A stretch of 64,000 nt of DNA, from NCBI RefSeq assembly GCF_016107625.1, contig NZ_JABASV010000013.1, positions 16,775-80,774 of the forward strand. Direction: 5' to 3'. Under the pieces are notes generated by a model. It was given only the letters and a program-made list of their open reading frames with translations. It was not told where the DNA came from and did not search any database. Position 1 is the first letter of the stretch, and the number at the start of each line of letters is the position of its first letter. Both the position numbers and the translations under genes were made by a program. This DNA is from Vreelandella alkaliphila. Lineage in GTDB: Bacteria; Pseudomonadota; Gammaproteobacteria; Pseudomonadales; Halomonadaceae. Below, piece by piece: positions 49,916 through 58,586 of this stretch.

Positions 49916-50893
49916 TTAGGCGCCCCAGACATCCTTGAGGACGCGCACCCAGTTCTCACCCATGACCTTCCTTACCTGAGTTTCACTAAAGCCGCGCTTA
50001 AGGAGCGCCTCGGTGAGATTGGGGAACTCTCCGATGGTGCGAATGCCTTTGGGATTAATGATCTTGCCAAAGTCTGTCAAACGACGGGCGTAGCCCTTGT
50101 CGTGAGTCAGCCACTCGAAGAACTCTTGACCGTGCCCTTGGGTGAAATCAGTGCCAATGCCGATAGCATCTTCGCCAACGATATTCATGACGTACTCGAT
50201 CGCTTCGCAGTAGTCTTCGATGGTGGAGTCGATGCCCTTTTTGAGAAAAGGCGCGAACATGGTGACACCGACGAAACCGCCGTGATCAGCAATAAACTTG
50301 AGTTCTTGATCGGACTTGTTGCGCGGATGCTCTTTGAGGCCGGAGGGCAGGCAGTGGGAATAACAGACCGGCTTTTTGGATTCGAGAATCACCTCTTCAG
50401 AGGTTTTCGCACCAACATGAGAGAGGTCACACATAATGCCGACACGGTTCATCTCGGCGACGATCTCACGGCCAAAGCCAGACAGGCCGCCGTCACGTTC
50501 GTAACAGCCGGTTCCCACTAGATTCTGGGTGTTGTAGCACATCTGCACGATGCCTACGCCCAGTTGCTTGAAGATCTCTACGTAGCCGATTTGATCCTCA
50601 AAGGCATGCGCATTCTGGAAACCAAAGATGATCCCTGTCTTGCCCTCTTCTTTCGCACGCGTGATATCAGAGGTGGTGCGTACCGGGCGTACCAGGTCGC
50701 TACACTCAGCCATCAGTTGGTTCGACTTGACGATATTATCGACCGTGGCCTGAAACCCTTCCCACACCGAAACAGTGCAGTTAGCAGCTGTCAAACCACC
50801 GCGACGCATATCCTCAAGCAGCTCACGATTCCATTTGGCGATAATCAAGCCATCGATGACGATAGCGTCATCGTGCAGTTCTAAGGGTGTCAT
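49916..50893 (-). CDS. M19 (renal) dipeptidase homologue of the dimethylglycine cluster
   Basis: A 325-residue protein of the membrane dipeptidase family (PA5396 type). MCDLSHVGAK and VCYSHCLP hold the two conserved His and GIGTDFTQ the conserved Asp. The HxD motif near the N-terminus is replaced (residues 14-18 are DGLII instead of DGHND), and the bridging Glu appears to be Gln (FGFQNAHAF). Two-metal dipeptidase activity is therefore doubtful. GGAG precedes ATG 50893. It is the first gene of the dipeptidase-DUF5943-dgcA-dgcB-etfA-etfB unit. Confidence 0.85.
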   Translation of the reverse strand: MTPLELHDDAIVIDGLIIAKWNRELLEDMRRGGLTAANCTVSVWEGFQATVDNIVKSNQLMAECSDLVRPVRTTSDITRAKEEGKTGIIFGFQNAHAFEDQIGYVEIFKQLGVGIVQMCYNTQNLVGTGCYERDGGLSGFGREIVAEMNRVGIMCDLSHVGAKTSEEVILESKKPVCYSHCLPSGLKEHPRNKSDQELKFIADHGGFVGVTMFAPFLKKGIDSTIEDYCEAIEYVMNIVGEDAIGIGTDFTQGHGQEFFEWLTHDKGYARRLTDFGKIINPKGIRTIGEFPNLTEALLKRGFSETQVRKVMGENWVRVLKDVWGA

Positions 50894-50990
50894 AGCTAAG
50901 CTCCAACATTGATTTATGTAGCGAGCATAGCGCTGACGTTGGGTTGGGCTGCTCTTGGAAACGACGACGGAAATTCCAAAAACGTCATTG

Positions 50991-51007
50991 TGTCGTGAAC
51001 ACGACAG
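50991..51007. promoter_or_regulatory. Palindrome in the promoter of the dimethylglycine unit
   Basis: TGTCGTG-AAC-CACGACA is a perfect seven-base inverted repeat with a three-base spacer, about 98 bases upstream of the dipeptidase-homologue start. It is a candidate operator, for example for GbdR, but no binding is shown. Confidence 0.5.
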
Positions 51008-51057
51008 CTACTTGGGATTTTTTGATATTTGCAGCAGCGAGGCATCGATATAAAAAA

Positions 51058-51087
51058 ACGTGCTACCCGCCGCGGGATAGCACGTTC
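51058..51087 (-). terminator. Rho-independent terminator after gbdR
   Basis: AACGTGCTA and TAGCACGTT form the outer nine-base stem, extended inward by CCCG/CGGG. It is followed on the minus strand by TTTTTTAT. It lies 25 bases after the gbdR stop. Confidence 0.85.
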
Positions 51088-51111
51088 TCATTGTCGGCTG
51101 CGTAGGAGATA

Positions 51112-52257
51112 TCAGTTCAACAGCGTCACGCTGGCAAAGGTAGGCTCTCCCTGAGCACACGCCAGTGCCTGCTGAGCGCTTGAGAAAGGCTCATTGGTAT
51201 TGGGTTCGCCCCCCCACCGCTTGATCAGCGGTAGCGACTTGGCGTGATTATTTCCTTGCCGATCGTGCACCCCGAGGCGCTCATTTCTCGGCGGTACGCC
51301 AAAGTATTCACGGTAACACTTAGAAAAATGGGGCGTAGAAACGAAACCACAAACGGAAGCAATCTCGATGATCGATAAAGGCGTCTGCTTGAGCAGCTGT
51401 CTAGCACGCACTAAGCGCAGTTTGAGATAATAACGCGATGGCGAGCAGAGCAGGTAGCGCTGGAACAGACGCTCTAACTGACGACGCGAAACATTAACAT
51501 AACGAGCGAGTTCATCGAGTTCGATCGGTTCCTCAAGGTTGGATTCCATCAGTGCGACAATTTCCAACAGTTTAGGCTGGGTAGTGCCGAGTACGTGTTT
51601 AAGAGGAACGCGCTGCTGATCCTGCTCGTTACGCACACGCTCATAGATAAACATCTCGGAGATACCTGCCGACAGCTCGCGTCCATGATCATGAGCAATC
51701 AGGTTCAGCATCATATCGAGCGGCGCTGTGCCGCCAGACGCCGTGAAGCGATCCCGGTCAATCGAAAACAGAAAGGTCGTCAGAATGACATTCGGGAAAG
51801 CTTCCTGCATGGAAGCCAAACACTCCCAGTGGATGCTGGTTTCATAGTGATCAAGCAGCCCCGCCTGGCCTAGCGCCCAGCTGCCGGTACACACCGAGCC
51901 TAAACGTCTTAGTTGACGCGACTGCGACTGAAGCCAACGCACATGCTCACGAGTAACACTATGCTGAGGCCCCACTCCTCCGCACACAACGACCCACTCT
52001 AGCGACAAGGGGGTGTGCATAGAGGCGTCAGGCGTTACCTGCAACCCATCACTGGCACGTACCGGCAAGCCGTCTTGGGTCAGGGTATACCAGCGGTATA
52101 GTTCACGGCCGGCCAATTGATTGGCCATCCGCAAAGGATCAATGGCTGAAGCCAGGGAAATTAGCGTGAAATTATCTAACAGGAGAAAACCAAGGGTTTG
52201 CGGTTCGCCCGCACGATGGAGATTTGCTGTCAGGTCTTTTGCTTTGTCTGATGTCAT
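51112..52257 (-). CDS. gbdR: GbdR, AraC-family regulator of glycine betaine catabolism
   Basis: A 381-residue regulator with an N-terminal DJ-1/PfpI-like ligand domain (about 20-200; CTGSWALGQAGLL carries the nucleophile-elbow-like Cys) and a C-terminal AraC HTH pair (about 235-320; LDELARYVNVSRRQLERLFQRYL then IIEIASVCGFVSTPHFSKCYREYFGVPP). In Pseudomonas, GbdR responds to betaine and dimethylglycine and activates gbc, dgc and sox genes. I place the start at ATG 52257 with GGAGGG eight bases upstream, not at an upstream GTG. It sits beside the dgc unit and 19 kb from gbcAB. Confidence 0.93.
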   Translation of the reverse strand: MTSDKAKDLTANLHRAGEPQTLGFLLLDNFTLISLASAIDPLRMANQLAGRELYRWYTLTQDGLPVRASDGLQVTPDASMHTPLSLEWVVVCGGVGPQHSVTREHVRWLQSQSRQLRRLGSVCTGSWALGQAGLLDHYETSIHWECLASMQEAFPNVILTTFLFSIDRDRFTASGGTAPLDMMLNLIAHDHGRELSAGISEMFIYERVRNEQDQQRVPLKHVLGTTQPKLLEIVALMESNLEEPIELDELARYVNVSRRQLERLFQRYLLCSPSRYYLKLRLVRARQLLKQTPLSIIEIASVCGFVSTPHFSKCYREYFGVPPRNERLGVHDRQGNNHAKSLPLIKRWGGEPNTNEPFSSAQQALACAQGEPTFASVTLLN

Positions 52258-52620
52258 CGATTTACCCTCCGTCACCTTTAGATCATCAGTTTTTCTTTTT
52301 ATTAGTATAGGTGGCGCTGGCGCTTCTTTAGTTTCCCATTACTGCAGTGAACACTCACTCGTGCCGGGGTGGCATTACTCTTGAGTCGCATTCTGGCATG
52401 AATACGCCGAATAGCGACAAAACCATCTTGCAAACTAAGCGATACGTCGTAAACGCAACAGTAGAGGTCGCTATTAAAACGCCGGATAAGTGACCCAGAT
52501 TTCGATTCATGGGGAGCACTTTTTGTGGTGGGTACTTTATTTACTACTATTTCCTTGAATCCTTACCTGATTGCCTGCATATCATGACGTAATCCACTTC
52601 AAGCGATGCAGAGCTTAGCC
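52258..52620. other. Intergenic region between divergent gbdR and the CnoX-like gene
   Basis: These 363 bases contain no visible gene. The gbdR-proximal part is A+T rich (about 52285-52300), a likely gbdR promoter. A short T-rich tract (52520-52560) precedes the CnoX-like start. Confidence 0.4.
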
Positions 52621-53565
52621 ATGTCCATTATTGACCCCCGTACCGGCAATCCGTTGACCACGGAACCCGCTAATACCAGCAATGAAGAAGCGGGCACAGT
52701 TCGCCCTTCCGTGACACCTGAAGAAGTTATTATTGAGCTTAACGCTGGCAATATTCAGCAAGTGCTCGAAGCATCGATGCAAGTGCCAGTGCTACTGGGC
52801 TGTTATTCGCCTTCAAACGCCAGTGGTAACGCTCTGCTAGCGGTGTTGGAAAAGTTAGTTGTCGAATACGCGGGGGCTTTCCTGCTTGGCAAGCTGGATA
52901 TTGAAGCCAATCCGGAAATCGCCAGCCAGTTAGGCGTGCGCTCGGCCCCCGATGTTAAGCTCGTTAGCCAAGGCGGCTTGGTCGATAGCTTCCAAGGCGT
53001 ATTACCTGAAAAGGAAGTGCGCGAGTGGCTAAACCGTTACTTCCCAGCCCCAGGTGATGCTCCGCCTAGCCCAGAAGATCAAGCCGAAGAGGCATTAGCA
53101 GCGGGCAATGCTGCAGGCGCGCGCGAAATCTATCAAACCTTGATTAGCCAGTATCCAGAGCATTACGCCTACCAGATCGGCCTTGCAAGGGCACTCGTGG
53201 CTGAAAAACGCGGAGATGATGCCCGCAGCGTGCTCGACAACTTACCCCCCGAAGAGCGCGATGCGGCACCTGCCCGCGGCGTGCGAGCCAGTATCGAATT
53301 TAGCGAGCAGGCTCTTTCTGTTGAAGAAGTCGCCGCGCTGGGTGATCGCAACGACAGTGAAGCGAGGTACCAGCGTGCACTGCGCCATGTTGCCGATGGC
53401 CAATACGAAACAGGCCTTGAGGGACTGCTTGGTTTGATGAAGGATGACCGCGCCTATAACGACGACGCGGCCCGTAAAACCTTATTGCAAGTATTCGACG
53501 CCCTGGGTGCCGACCATCCGCTAACCGTTACCTATCGGCGCAAGCTATTTGCTCTGCTGTACTGA
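52621..53565 (+). CDS. CnoX/YbbN-like thioredoxin-TPR co-chaperone
   Basis: A 314-residue protein. A thioredoxin fold lies at about 35-140, with Cys61 in GCYSPSNASGN where a redox CxxC would be expected; as in CnoX/YbbN relatives the site is not a canonical CGPC. A TPR-like helical region follows (145-314; AGNAAGAREIYQTLISQYPEH). CnoX protects proteins from oxidative aggregation and hands them to GroEL. I use the ATG at 52621; an ATG at 52606 would add five residues. It is monocistronic. Confidence 0.88.
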   Translation: MSIIDPRTGNPLTTEPANTSNEEAGTVRPSVTPEEVIIELNAGNIQQVLEASMQVPVLLGCYSPSNASGNALLAVLEKLVVEYAGAFLLGKLDIEANPEIASQLGVRSAPDVKLVSQGGLVDSFQGVLPEKEVREWLNRYFPAPGDAPPSPEDQAEEALAAGNAAGAREIYQTLISQYPEHYAYQIGLARALVAEKRGDDARSVLDNLPPEERDAAPARGVRASIEFSEQALSVEEVAALGDRNDSEARYQRALRHVADGQYETGLEGLLGLMKDDRAYNDDAARKTLLQVFDALGADHPLTVTYRRKLFALLY

Positions 53566-53576
53566 TTCAGTACTGA

Positions 53577-54740
53577 TCAGGCTTTCAGCAGCTTATCCAT
53601 TCTCGCTAATGCCGCTTCCAGTTGCGAAGCGGTAGTACCAAAATTAAGCCGCACGAACCCAGGGCAGCCAAACGCAGCCCCATCAGAAAGTGCCACGCCC
53701 GCCCGTTCCAGTAATGCTTTGGCGGGCGAAGCGCCTAGTCCTGCCCCGCGCATATCTAGCCACGCCAAGTAGGTAGACGCTGGCTCGCTCATGGTCACTC
53801 CCGGCCATAACGCTACCCGTGCCTGCAGCGTAGCGCGGTGATCACGCAGTACCGCTAACAGCGCTTGACGCCAAGGTTCACCTTCGCGATAAGCCGCTTC
53901 AGCAGCAACCAGCCCCAGTACATTGCCATCCGGCAAAAAGCCTTTTGTGGCCTCAGCAAAGCGCTTACGCAGCGCAGCATCAGGAATAACGGCACAGGCA
54001 CTGGTCAGCCCCGCAAGGTTGAACGTTTTTGACGGCGCCCACAGCGTTATCGTTCGTTTAGCCAGTTCCGGGAACATGGCAGCCAAGGGGCGATGTTGGG
54101 CTCCCTCGTTTAACAGCAGATCGCAGTGCAACTCATCAGAGACCACCCATAAATCATGCCGCTCAACGACCGCGGCCAACTGGGTAAGCTCCTGGTCACT
54201 CCATACACGCCCTGTTGGGTTATGCGGGTGGCACCACAGCAGTAGACGGGTTTGCGGTGTTATAGCGGCTTCTAACGCGTCAATATCCAACTGCCAAGGC
54301 TCGCCAGGGGACGCCGGCTCAGCTAACATCGCTTGCTGGGCCAGCCGTCCTGTACGTTCTGCAACGGCCAGGAAAGGTGGATAAATCGGGGCAATCGTGA
54401 GAACCCCTTCTCCGGGCTTGGTTAGCGCCATCGCCGCAAAGTGCAACGCGGGCACAACGCCAGGCAACCACTGTTGCCAATCGGGCTGAACAGACCAACC
54501 GTAGTGGTGGGCGCTCCACTGGCAGAGGGTTTCGGTTAACGTATCGGGCACTTCACCATAGCCATAGACACCGTGCTCCACTCGGGCACGTAGCGCCTCA
54601 ATCACGGCGGGCGGTGAGCAAAAATCCATATCTGCCACCCACAACGGCAGTACGTTGGCATCATAACGGTGCCATTTTTGCGAAGCATAATCCCCTTTTG
54701 GAGAGCGTCGCTCGACGGGCGTGGCAAAATCAAACGCCAT
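53577..54740 (-). CDS. PatB/MalY-family C-S lyase (class I/II aminotransferase fold)
   Basis: A 387-residue PLP enzyme. LPLWVADMDF near residue 31, WCHPHNPTGRVW, VVSDELHCDLL and the PLP-Lys in TLWAPSKTFNLAGL mark the PatB/MalY family, which cleaves cystathionine or other cysteine S-conjugates. The start is ATG 54740 (MAFDFATPVERR); the upstream in-frame start adds only four residues. It lies 11 bases from the convergent end of the CnoX-like gene. The true substrate is not evident. Confidence 0.88.
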   Translation of the reverse strand: MAFDFATPVERRSPKGDYASQKWHRYDANVLPLWVADMDFCSPPAVIEALRARVEHGVYGYGEVPDTLTETLCQWSAHHYGWSVQPDWQQWLPGVVPALHFAAMALTKPGEGVLTIAPIYPPFLAVAERTGRLAQQAMLAEPASPGEPWQLDIDALEAAITPQTRLLLWCHPHNPTGRVWSDQELTQLAAVVERHDLWVVSDELHCDLLLNEGAQHRPLAAMFPELAKRTITLWAPSKTFNLAGLTSACAVIPDAALRKRFAEATKGFLPDGNVLGLVAAEAAYREGEPWRQALLAVLRDHRATLQARVALWPGVTMSEPASTYLAWLDMRGAGLGASPAKALLERAGVALSDGAAFGCPGFVRLNFGTTASQLEAALARMDKLLKA

Positions 54741-54773
54741 AATTAATCTCACTTATGTTCTTGGGAGTAACTA

Positions 54774-55211
54774 TTGAGCATGCCGCAAGATGACTTTTAT
54801 ACCAAGATGCGCGCGGGACTATCGGCGTTGTTGCGGCAATGGCGTTCTCTTGGCCAAGCCGATACTGACCAACTGGCACTCATTTTGGCTGAAACGGCAC
54901 GGGTCGCCAAACTAGGCACCCCCGATGAGACGCCAAGCGGTGCCATACTTGAGCAGTGGAGCCGCGAAGAGCATGGCGAGATACCGCTCTGGGCACCTCG
55001 CACCGCGGTATTTTTGCTCAACCAAATGCCTGCCCGCCCCACCCCACAAAGTGATGCGGAGGCCTGTGCCTGGGCTTACTGCTGGCTGCGCAACCGAGCA
55101 TTTGATTCGCTGCAAGCCGCCCATGATGCATTGCCGCCCCACTTAAAAGTGCCGCTCGAAAATGCCTTAGAGGCTGCTTGGCGCGACCAACAAGGCCTAC
55201 GTCTGGTGTAG
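54774..55211 (+). CDS. Conserved hypothetical protein
   Basis: A 145-residue soluble protein with no recognised domain. It is alpha-helical in character and contains several Trp residues (WRSLGQ, ILEQWSREEHGEIPLWAPR, WAYCWLRNRAFDSL, AWRDQQG). The start is TTG 54774, six bases after GGGAG; ATG 54780 is an alternative. It diverges from the PatB-like gene. I cannot suggest a function. Confidence 0.7.
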   Translation: MSMPQDDFYTKMRAGLSALLRQWRSLGQADTDQLALILAETARVAKLGTPDETPSGAILEQWSREEHGEIPLWAPRTAVFLLNQMPARPTPQSDAEACAWAYCWLRNRAFDSLQAAHDALPPHLKVPLENALEAAWRDQQGLRLV

Positions 55212-55243
55212 CTAGCGAAAATCTCCACTGGCGATGTGTGTCA

Positions 55244-55603
55244 CTAACGGCGTTTGCGCACTGGCGACTTTGGCTTAAAGCCAGCGGGCTTGGTGGCTAG
55301 CCAATCGACAAACGCGCGAATGTCATCATCACTCATTAGTGCTTCTAGGCTGGCAAAACGATCTGCTAACTCGCGCTCGCTGTACAGCCGATGAATATGC
55401 TTATGGCAAGGATGACAAAGCCAAACAATCGCGGTTAGGCGCTCTTCACGGCTGTAACGTTTTTGATAGCGCGGCTTATTATGCAAGGAGCGCGGTATCA
55501 AGTGATGTTTTGTCAACGAAGCTGACCGCTGGCACAGTTCGCAACCTTCAGGCTTTGGGGGCGGGGAAAGCGCATGGGTGCTTGAGTCAATTGAACGCGT
55601 CAC
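55244..55603 (-). CDS. HNH endonuclease
   Basis: A 119-residue protein with a zinc-supported HNH/beta-beta-alpha motif: CELCQ, then LTKHHLIPRSLHNK and WLCHPCHKHIHRLYS (two Cys pairs and conserved His). Small HNH proteins of this type are common and may act on DNA in repair or restriction contexts; some are non-essential housekeeping genes of unknown role. Nothing in the neighbourhood indicates its partner. Confidence 0.85.
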   Translation of the reverse strand: MTRSIDSSTHALSPPPKPEGCELCQRSASLTKHHLIPRSLHNKPRYQKRYSREERLTAIVWLCHPCHKHIHRLYSERELADRFASLEALMSDDDIRAFVDWLATKPAGFKPKSPVRKRR

Positions 55604-55718
55604 GCTTTAGAAAGCCTCGTACGCTGGCAACACTTGAGACGATTTAAACACTAAAGCTGCTCAATAAAATAGCCGTGCAACACTAGTAACGACTTAATAA
55701 CAGCAAGGAAAACACCGC

Positions 55719-56525
55719 ATGATAGAGGTTCCTCTCACTTGGCAACTGGCAAAACTAGGTCTCTCAATTGGGATGGTGCTCGGGCTTGGTGCCATCGCGG
55801 TGCGTGCCAGTCCGCGTATGGCGGGGCTACTGGCGGGTTACCCATTAGGAACGGCGTTAGCGCTGTTTTTTATTGGTTTAGAAATTTCCCCGCTTTTTGC
55901 AACCCAAAGCGCGGTACATACACTGGCGGGCTTTACCGCAACGATGGCGTTAGTTGCAGGCTATTTAGTGGCAGGTCGCCAGCCAGGATTCAAAGGCATC
56001 GCTGGCGGCTTAGCAGGCGGCTTTATTGCGTGGTTCGCGGTTAGCACCGTACTTGCCCAATTCAATTTTACGCGGCTTAGCGGCACGCTACTGACACTCT
56101 GTGCTATCGCTGTATTCAGCCTGTTATTCCGCAGTATTCCTGATGTAAAAAGTCCCGCCAGTCGTGCCTTTTCGCTTCCTGCACTTGCCGCGCGAGCATG
56201 CTTAGCCACCGCCATCGTTTTTGTGATTACCTGGCTCGCTCATTGGCTGCCACCCGCTTGGGCGGGCACGCTAGCGGCTTTTCCAGTCACCATGCTGCCA
56301 TTTCTGCTCATCCTGCATCTAAACTATGGGTTCGCGCCAGCGGCAACCGTGATCAAACACTACCCCATGGGGCTTGGCTCGTTGCTGAGTTATACGCTAT
56401 GCGTTTCTTTGACTTACAGCACGTTAGGCCTTTTCTGGGGAACATTGGCGGGGTTCGCAACTGCCACACTGTGGCTACTTGGCTGGATGCAGTTCTCCGC
56501 ATGGTATCAACGTCGCGCCACTTGA
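55719..56525 (+). CDS. Integral membrane protein of unknown function
   Basis: A 268-residue hydrophobic protein with about eight membrane segments. It contains two similar parts, AGLLAGYPLGTALALFFIGLE (near 33) and WAGTLAAFPVTMLPFLLILHL (near 186), suggesting an internal duplication typical of small transporters. It has no known family that I can name. It stands alone between the HNH gene and a thioesterase gene. Confidence 0.75.
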   Translation: MIEVPLTWQLAKLGLSIGMVLGLGAIAVRASPRMAGLLAGYPLGTALALFFIGLEISPLFATQSAVHTLAGFTATMALVAGYLVAGRQPGFKGIAGGLAGGFIAWFAVSTVLAQFNFTRLSGTLLTLCAIAVFSLLFRSIPDVKSPASRAFSLPALAARACLATAIVFVITWLAHWLPPAWAGTLAAFPVTMLPFLLILHLNYGFAPAATVIKHYPMGLGSLLSYTLCVSLTYSTLGLFWGTLAGFATATLWLLGWMQFSAWYQRRAT

Positions 56526-56589
56526 CCAAGCGCTCGCTAGGGGTAATTCTGGTTAGCCTAAATTGCTAATAAACAATAAGGATATCCTG

Positions 56590-56997
56590 ATGTTCACCCG
56601 TATGATTGAGCCAGCTTTCTACGACACCGATGCGCTAGGCCATATTAACAATACCCGTCTGCCAGCTTGGTTTGAGTTGGCACGTAACGACTTATTCAAA
56701 CTATTTACGCCAGACCTAAACCCTAAACAGTGGCGTTTGATTATGGCGCGGATGGAAGTCGATTATCGTGCTGAACTGTTCTACGGCCACGACATCGAAT
56801 TACGTACCTATTTGACACGTTTAGGTACCAGCTCGTTTACAGTGACTCAGGAGGCGCGCCAACATGGCACGCTGACCAATGTGGGGCATACCATACTGGT
56901 GCAATACGACCATCAAGAGAAACGTGCGGTACCTATTGAAGGTGATTTGCGTGATGCGCTATCCGCACACTTACACAGCGCGCCAACGCCGGCTTAA
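56590..56997 (+). CDS. 4HBT hotdog-fold acyl-CoA thioesterase
   Basis: A 135-residue hotdog-fold protein of the 4-hydroxybenzoyl-CoA thioesterase type. The catalytic Asp is in FYDTDALGHINNTRLPAWFE. The ATG at 56590 has AAGGA upstream; the start of the frame at 56563 would add nine residues. It resembles YbgC/FadM-like thioesterases and probably hydrolyses acyl-CoA; the chain preference is unknown. It is followed by a 39-base gap to the next gene. Confidence 0.85.
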   Translation: MFTRMIEPAFYDTDALGHINNTRLPAWFELARNDLFKLFTPDLNPKQWRLIMARMEVDYRAELFYGHDIELRTYLTRLGTSSFTVTQEARQHGTLTNVGHTILVQYDHQEKRAVPIEGDLRDALSAHLHSAPTPA

Positions 56998-57036
56998 TTC
57001 ACTCCCCTCCGTTCGGCGGGGCGCTGGGAGATCCCC

Positions 57037-57336
57037 ATGGCAATCCGTTATAATCTTTGGATCGATCCGGATAATACGGCGCAGCATCGCGCCGTTGAAG
57101 CCGACCTTGAGCGCTATTTTATGGAGCGCTTTGCTGACTACCCGCATATCCGCTTGTTCGGCGCAGACCCTTACGATTATGATGCCCCGTTCAATCGGCT
57201 TTACGATGTGTTAATGGCGCGAGCCGCAGAGTACTGCGAGCGGACATGGTGCTATGTGGCGTCTCCCGAACAGCTGAACCGCTGCTTCTTCCGTGCTGTT
57301 GGCCGCTCAAATAAGTTTATTCAAGATGACCGATAG
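57037..57336 (+). CDS. Small conserved hypothetical protein
   Basis: A 99-residue protein with no recognised domain. It contains clustered charged residues (HRAVEADLERYFMERFADYPHIR) and several aromatic residues; the C-terminal end is RAVGRSNKFIQDDR. It has a GGGAG-like ribosome site before ATG 57037. It lies 15 bases before a DUF501 gene and may be co-transcribed with it. Confidence 0.65.
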   Translation: MAIRYNLWIDPDNTAQHRAVEADLERYFMERFADYPHIRLFGADPYDYDAPFNRLYDVLMARAAEYCERTWCYVASPEQLNRCFFRAVGRSNKFIQDDR

Positions 57337-57351
57337 TGGGATACCAACGTA

Positions 57352-57873
57352 ATGGTAATTCGTACCGACCAAGCGCCCGATGAGCGCCAGCTAGCTATTA
57401 TCACCCAACAGCTCGGGCGCGCTCCCCGCGGTATTGAAGCCGTTGCGGCTACCGATGCCCACGGCACTCCGCTTGTGCTACGTATGGCGCCGATTGTCGA
57501 TGGCAAACCATTTCCCACCCTTTACTGGCTATGCTCCGATCTGCTCAAAATTGAGATCTCACGGATTGAAGCCGTGGGTGTCATTAAGTCGCTGGAACAA
57601 CGCCTTCAGGAAGAACCTGAATTTCTAGATGCTTACCAACAAAGCCATCACGATTACGTTAAAGCACGCTGGGCGTATATGAGTAATGCCCAACGCGATG
57701 AAGTCGCTAAGCTTGGCTATAGCGATGTTCTCACCGAGCGTGGTGTGGGCGGCATTAGCAACTGGCAACAGGTACGCTGCCTGCACACTCAATATGCCCA
57801 CCATTTATGTGGCAATAACGTGATCGGGCAATGGATGGATGAACACTATAACGTTCAGAGCTGCCTAAGCTAA
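57352..57873 (+). CDS. DUF501 family protein
   Basis: A 173-residue protein. The family pattern is visible: LGRAPRGIEAVA, then PTLYWLCSDLLKIEISRIEAVGVI and a C-terminal VRCLHTQYAHHLCGNNVIGQWMD. The family is widely conserved with unknown biochemistry. It is next to the small hypothetical gene and the LOG-family gene. Confidence 0.82.
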   Translation: MVIRTDQAPDERQLAIITQQLGRAPRGIEAVAATDAHGTPLVLRMAPIVDGKPFPTLYWLCSDLLKIEISRIEAVGVIKSLEQRLQEEPEFLDAYQQSHHDYVKARWAYMSNAQRDEVAKLGYSDVLTERGVGGISNWQQVRCLHTQYAHHLCGNNVIGQWMDEHYNVQSCLS

Positions 57874-57942
57874 CAGCACATTCATGGCTTGATAACTCAC
57901 CGCTCATTTATAAGCAGCTGATCTGTCATAAGGACGCTTACC

Positions 57943-58494
57943 ATGGCACGAATTTGTGTATATCTCGGCTCGCGTGAAGGGAACACACCCGCTTTTCGCC
58001 AAGCCGCCAACACGCTTGGCACCGCCATTGCCGACCGCGGGCACACGCTTGTTTATGGCGGTGCACGTATTGGTTTAATGGGGGCACTCGCCAATGCGAC
58101 GCTGGATGCAGGCGGCAAAGTGATTGGCGTGATGCCAGATCACCTTGTTGAGCGCGAGCAAGCACACTTTGGCTTGACTGAGCTTATACGCGTGCCAAAC
58201 ATGCACGAACGCAAAGCGACCATGGCCGCCAATGCTGACGCTTTTATTGCCCTACCTGGCGGCATAGGCACCTTTGAAGAGCTGTTTGAAATCTGGACCT
58301 GGGGATATTTAGGGCTTCACGAAAAACCCATGGGTCTACTCGACACCGATGGCTTTTATGCTCCACTGCTTACCTTTTTGGATAGTACCGTCAGCCACGG
58401 CTTTTTGGCCCAAACAACACGCGATATGTTGATGGATGCGCCCACGCCCAACCAACTACTGGCTGCATTAGAAACACAGCTTGATTCAGCGTAA
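57943..58494 (+). CDS. LOG family protein (TIGR00730, nucleoside 5'-monophosphate phosphoribohydrolase type)
   Basis: A 183-residue Rossmann-like protein. The family signature PGGIGTFEELFEIWTW and the preceding GARIGLMGALANATL are present. Relatives hydrolyse cytokinin riboside 5'-monophosphates or other nucleotides. ATAAGGACGCTTACC gives a ribosome site for ATG 57943. The in vivo substrate in bacteria is often unknown. Confidence 0.9.
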   Translation: MARICVYLGSREGNTPAFRQAANTLGTAIADRGHTLVYGGARIGLMGALANATLDAGGKVIGVMPDHLVEREQAHFGLTELIRVPNMHERKATMAANADAFIALPGGIGTFEELFEIWTWGYLGLHEKPMGLLDTDGFYAPLLTFLDSTVSHGFLAQTTRDMLMDAPTPNQLLAALETQLDSA

Positions 58495-58586
58495 ACCGGC
58501 TGTATTAAAGAGATATAGTAAAGGCAAGAACTTAAGGGCAGCGTTTAAAACCAATACTTAAGACCCGTCTAAGAACACTCCCAGCA

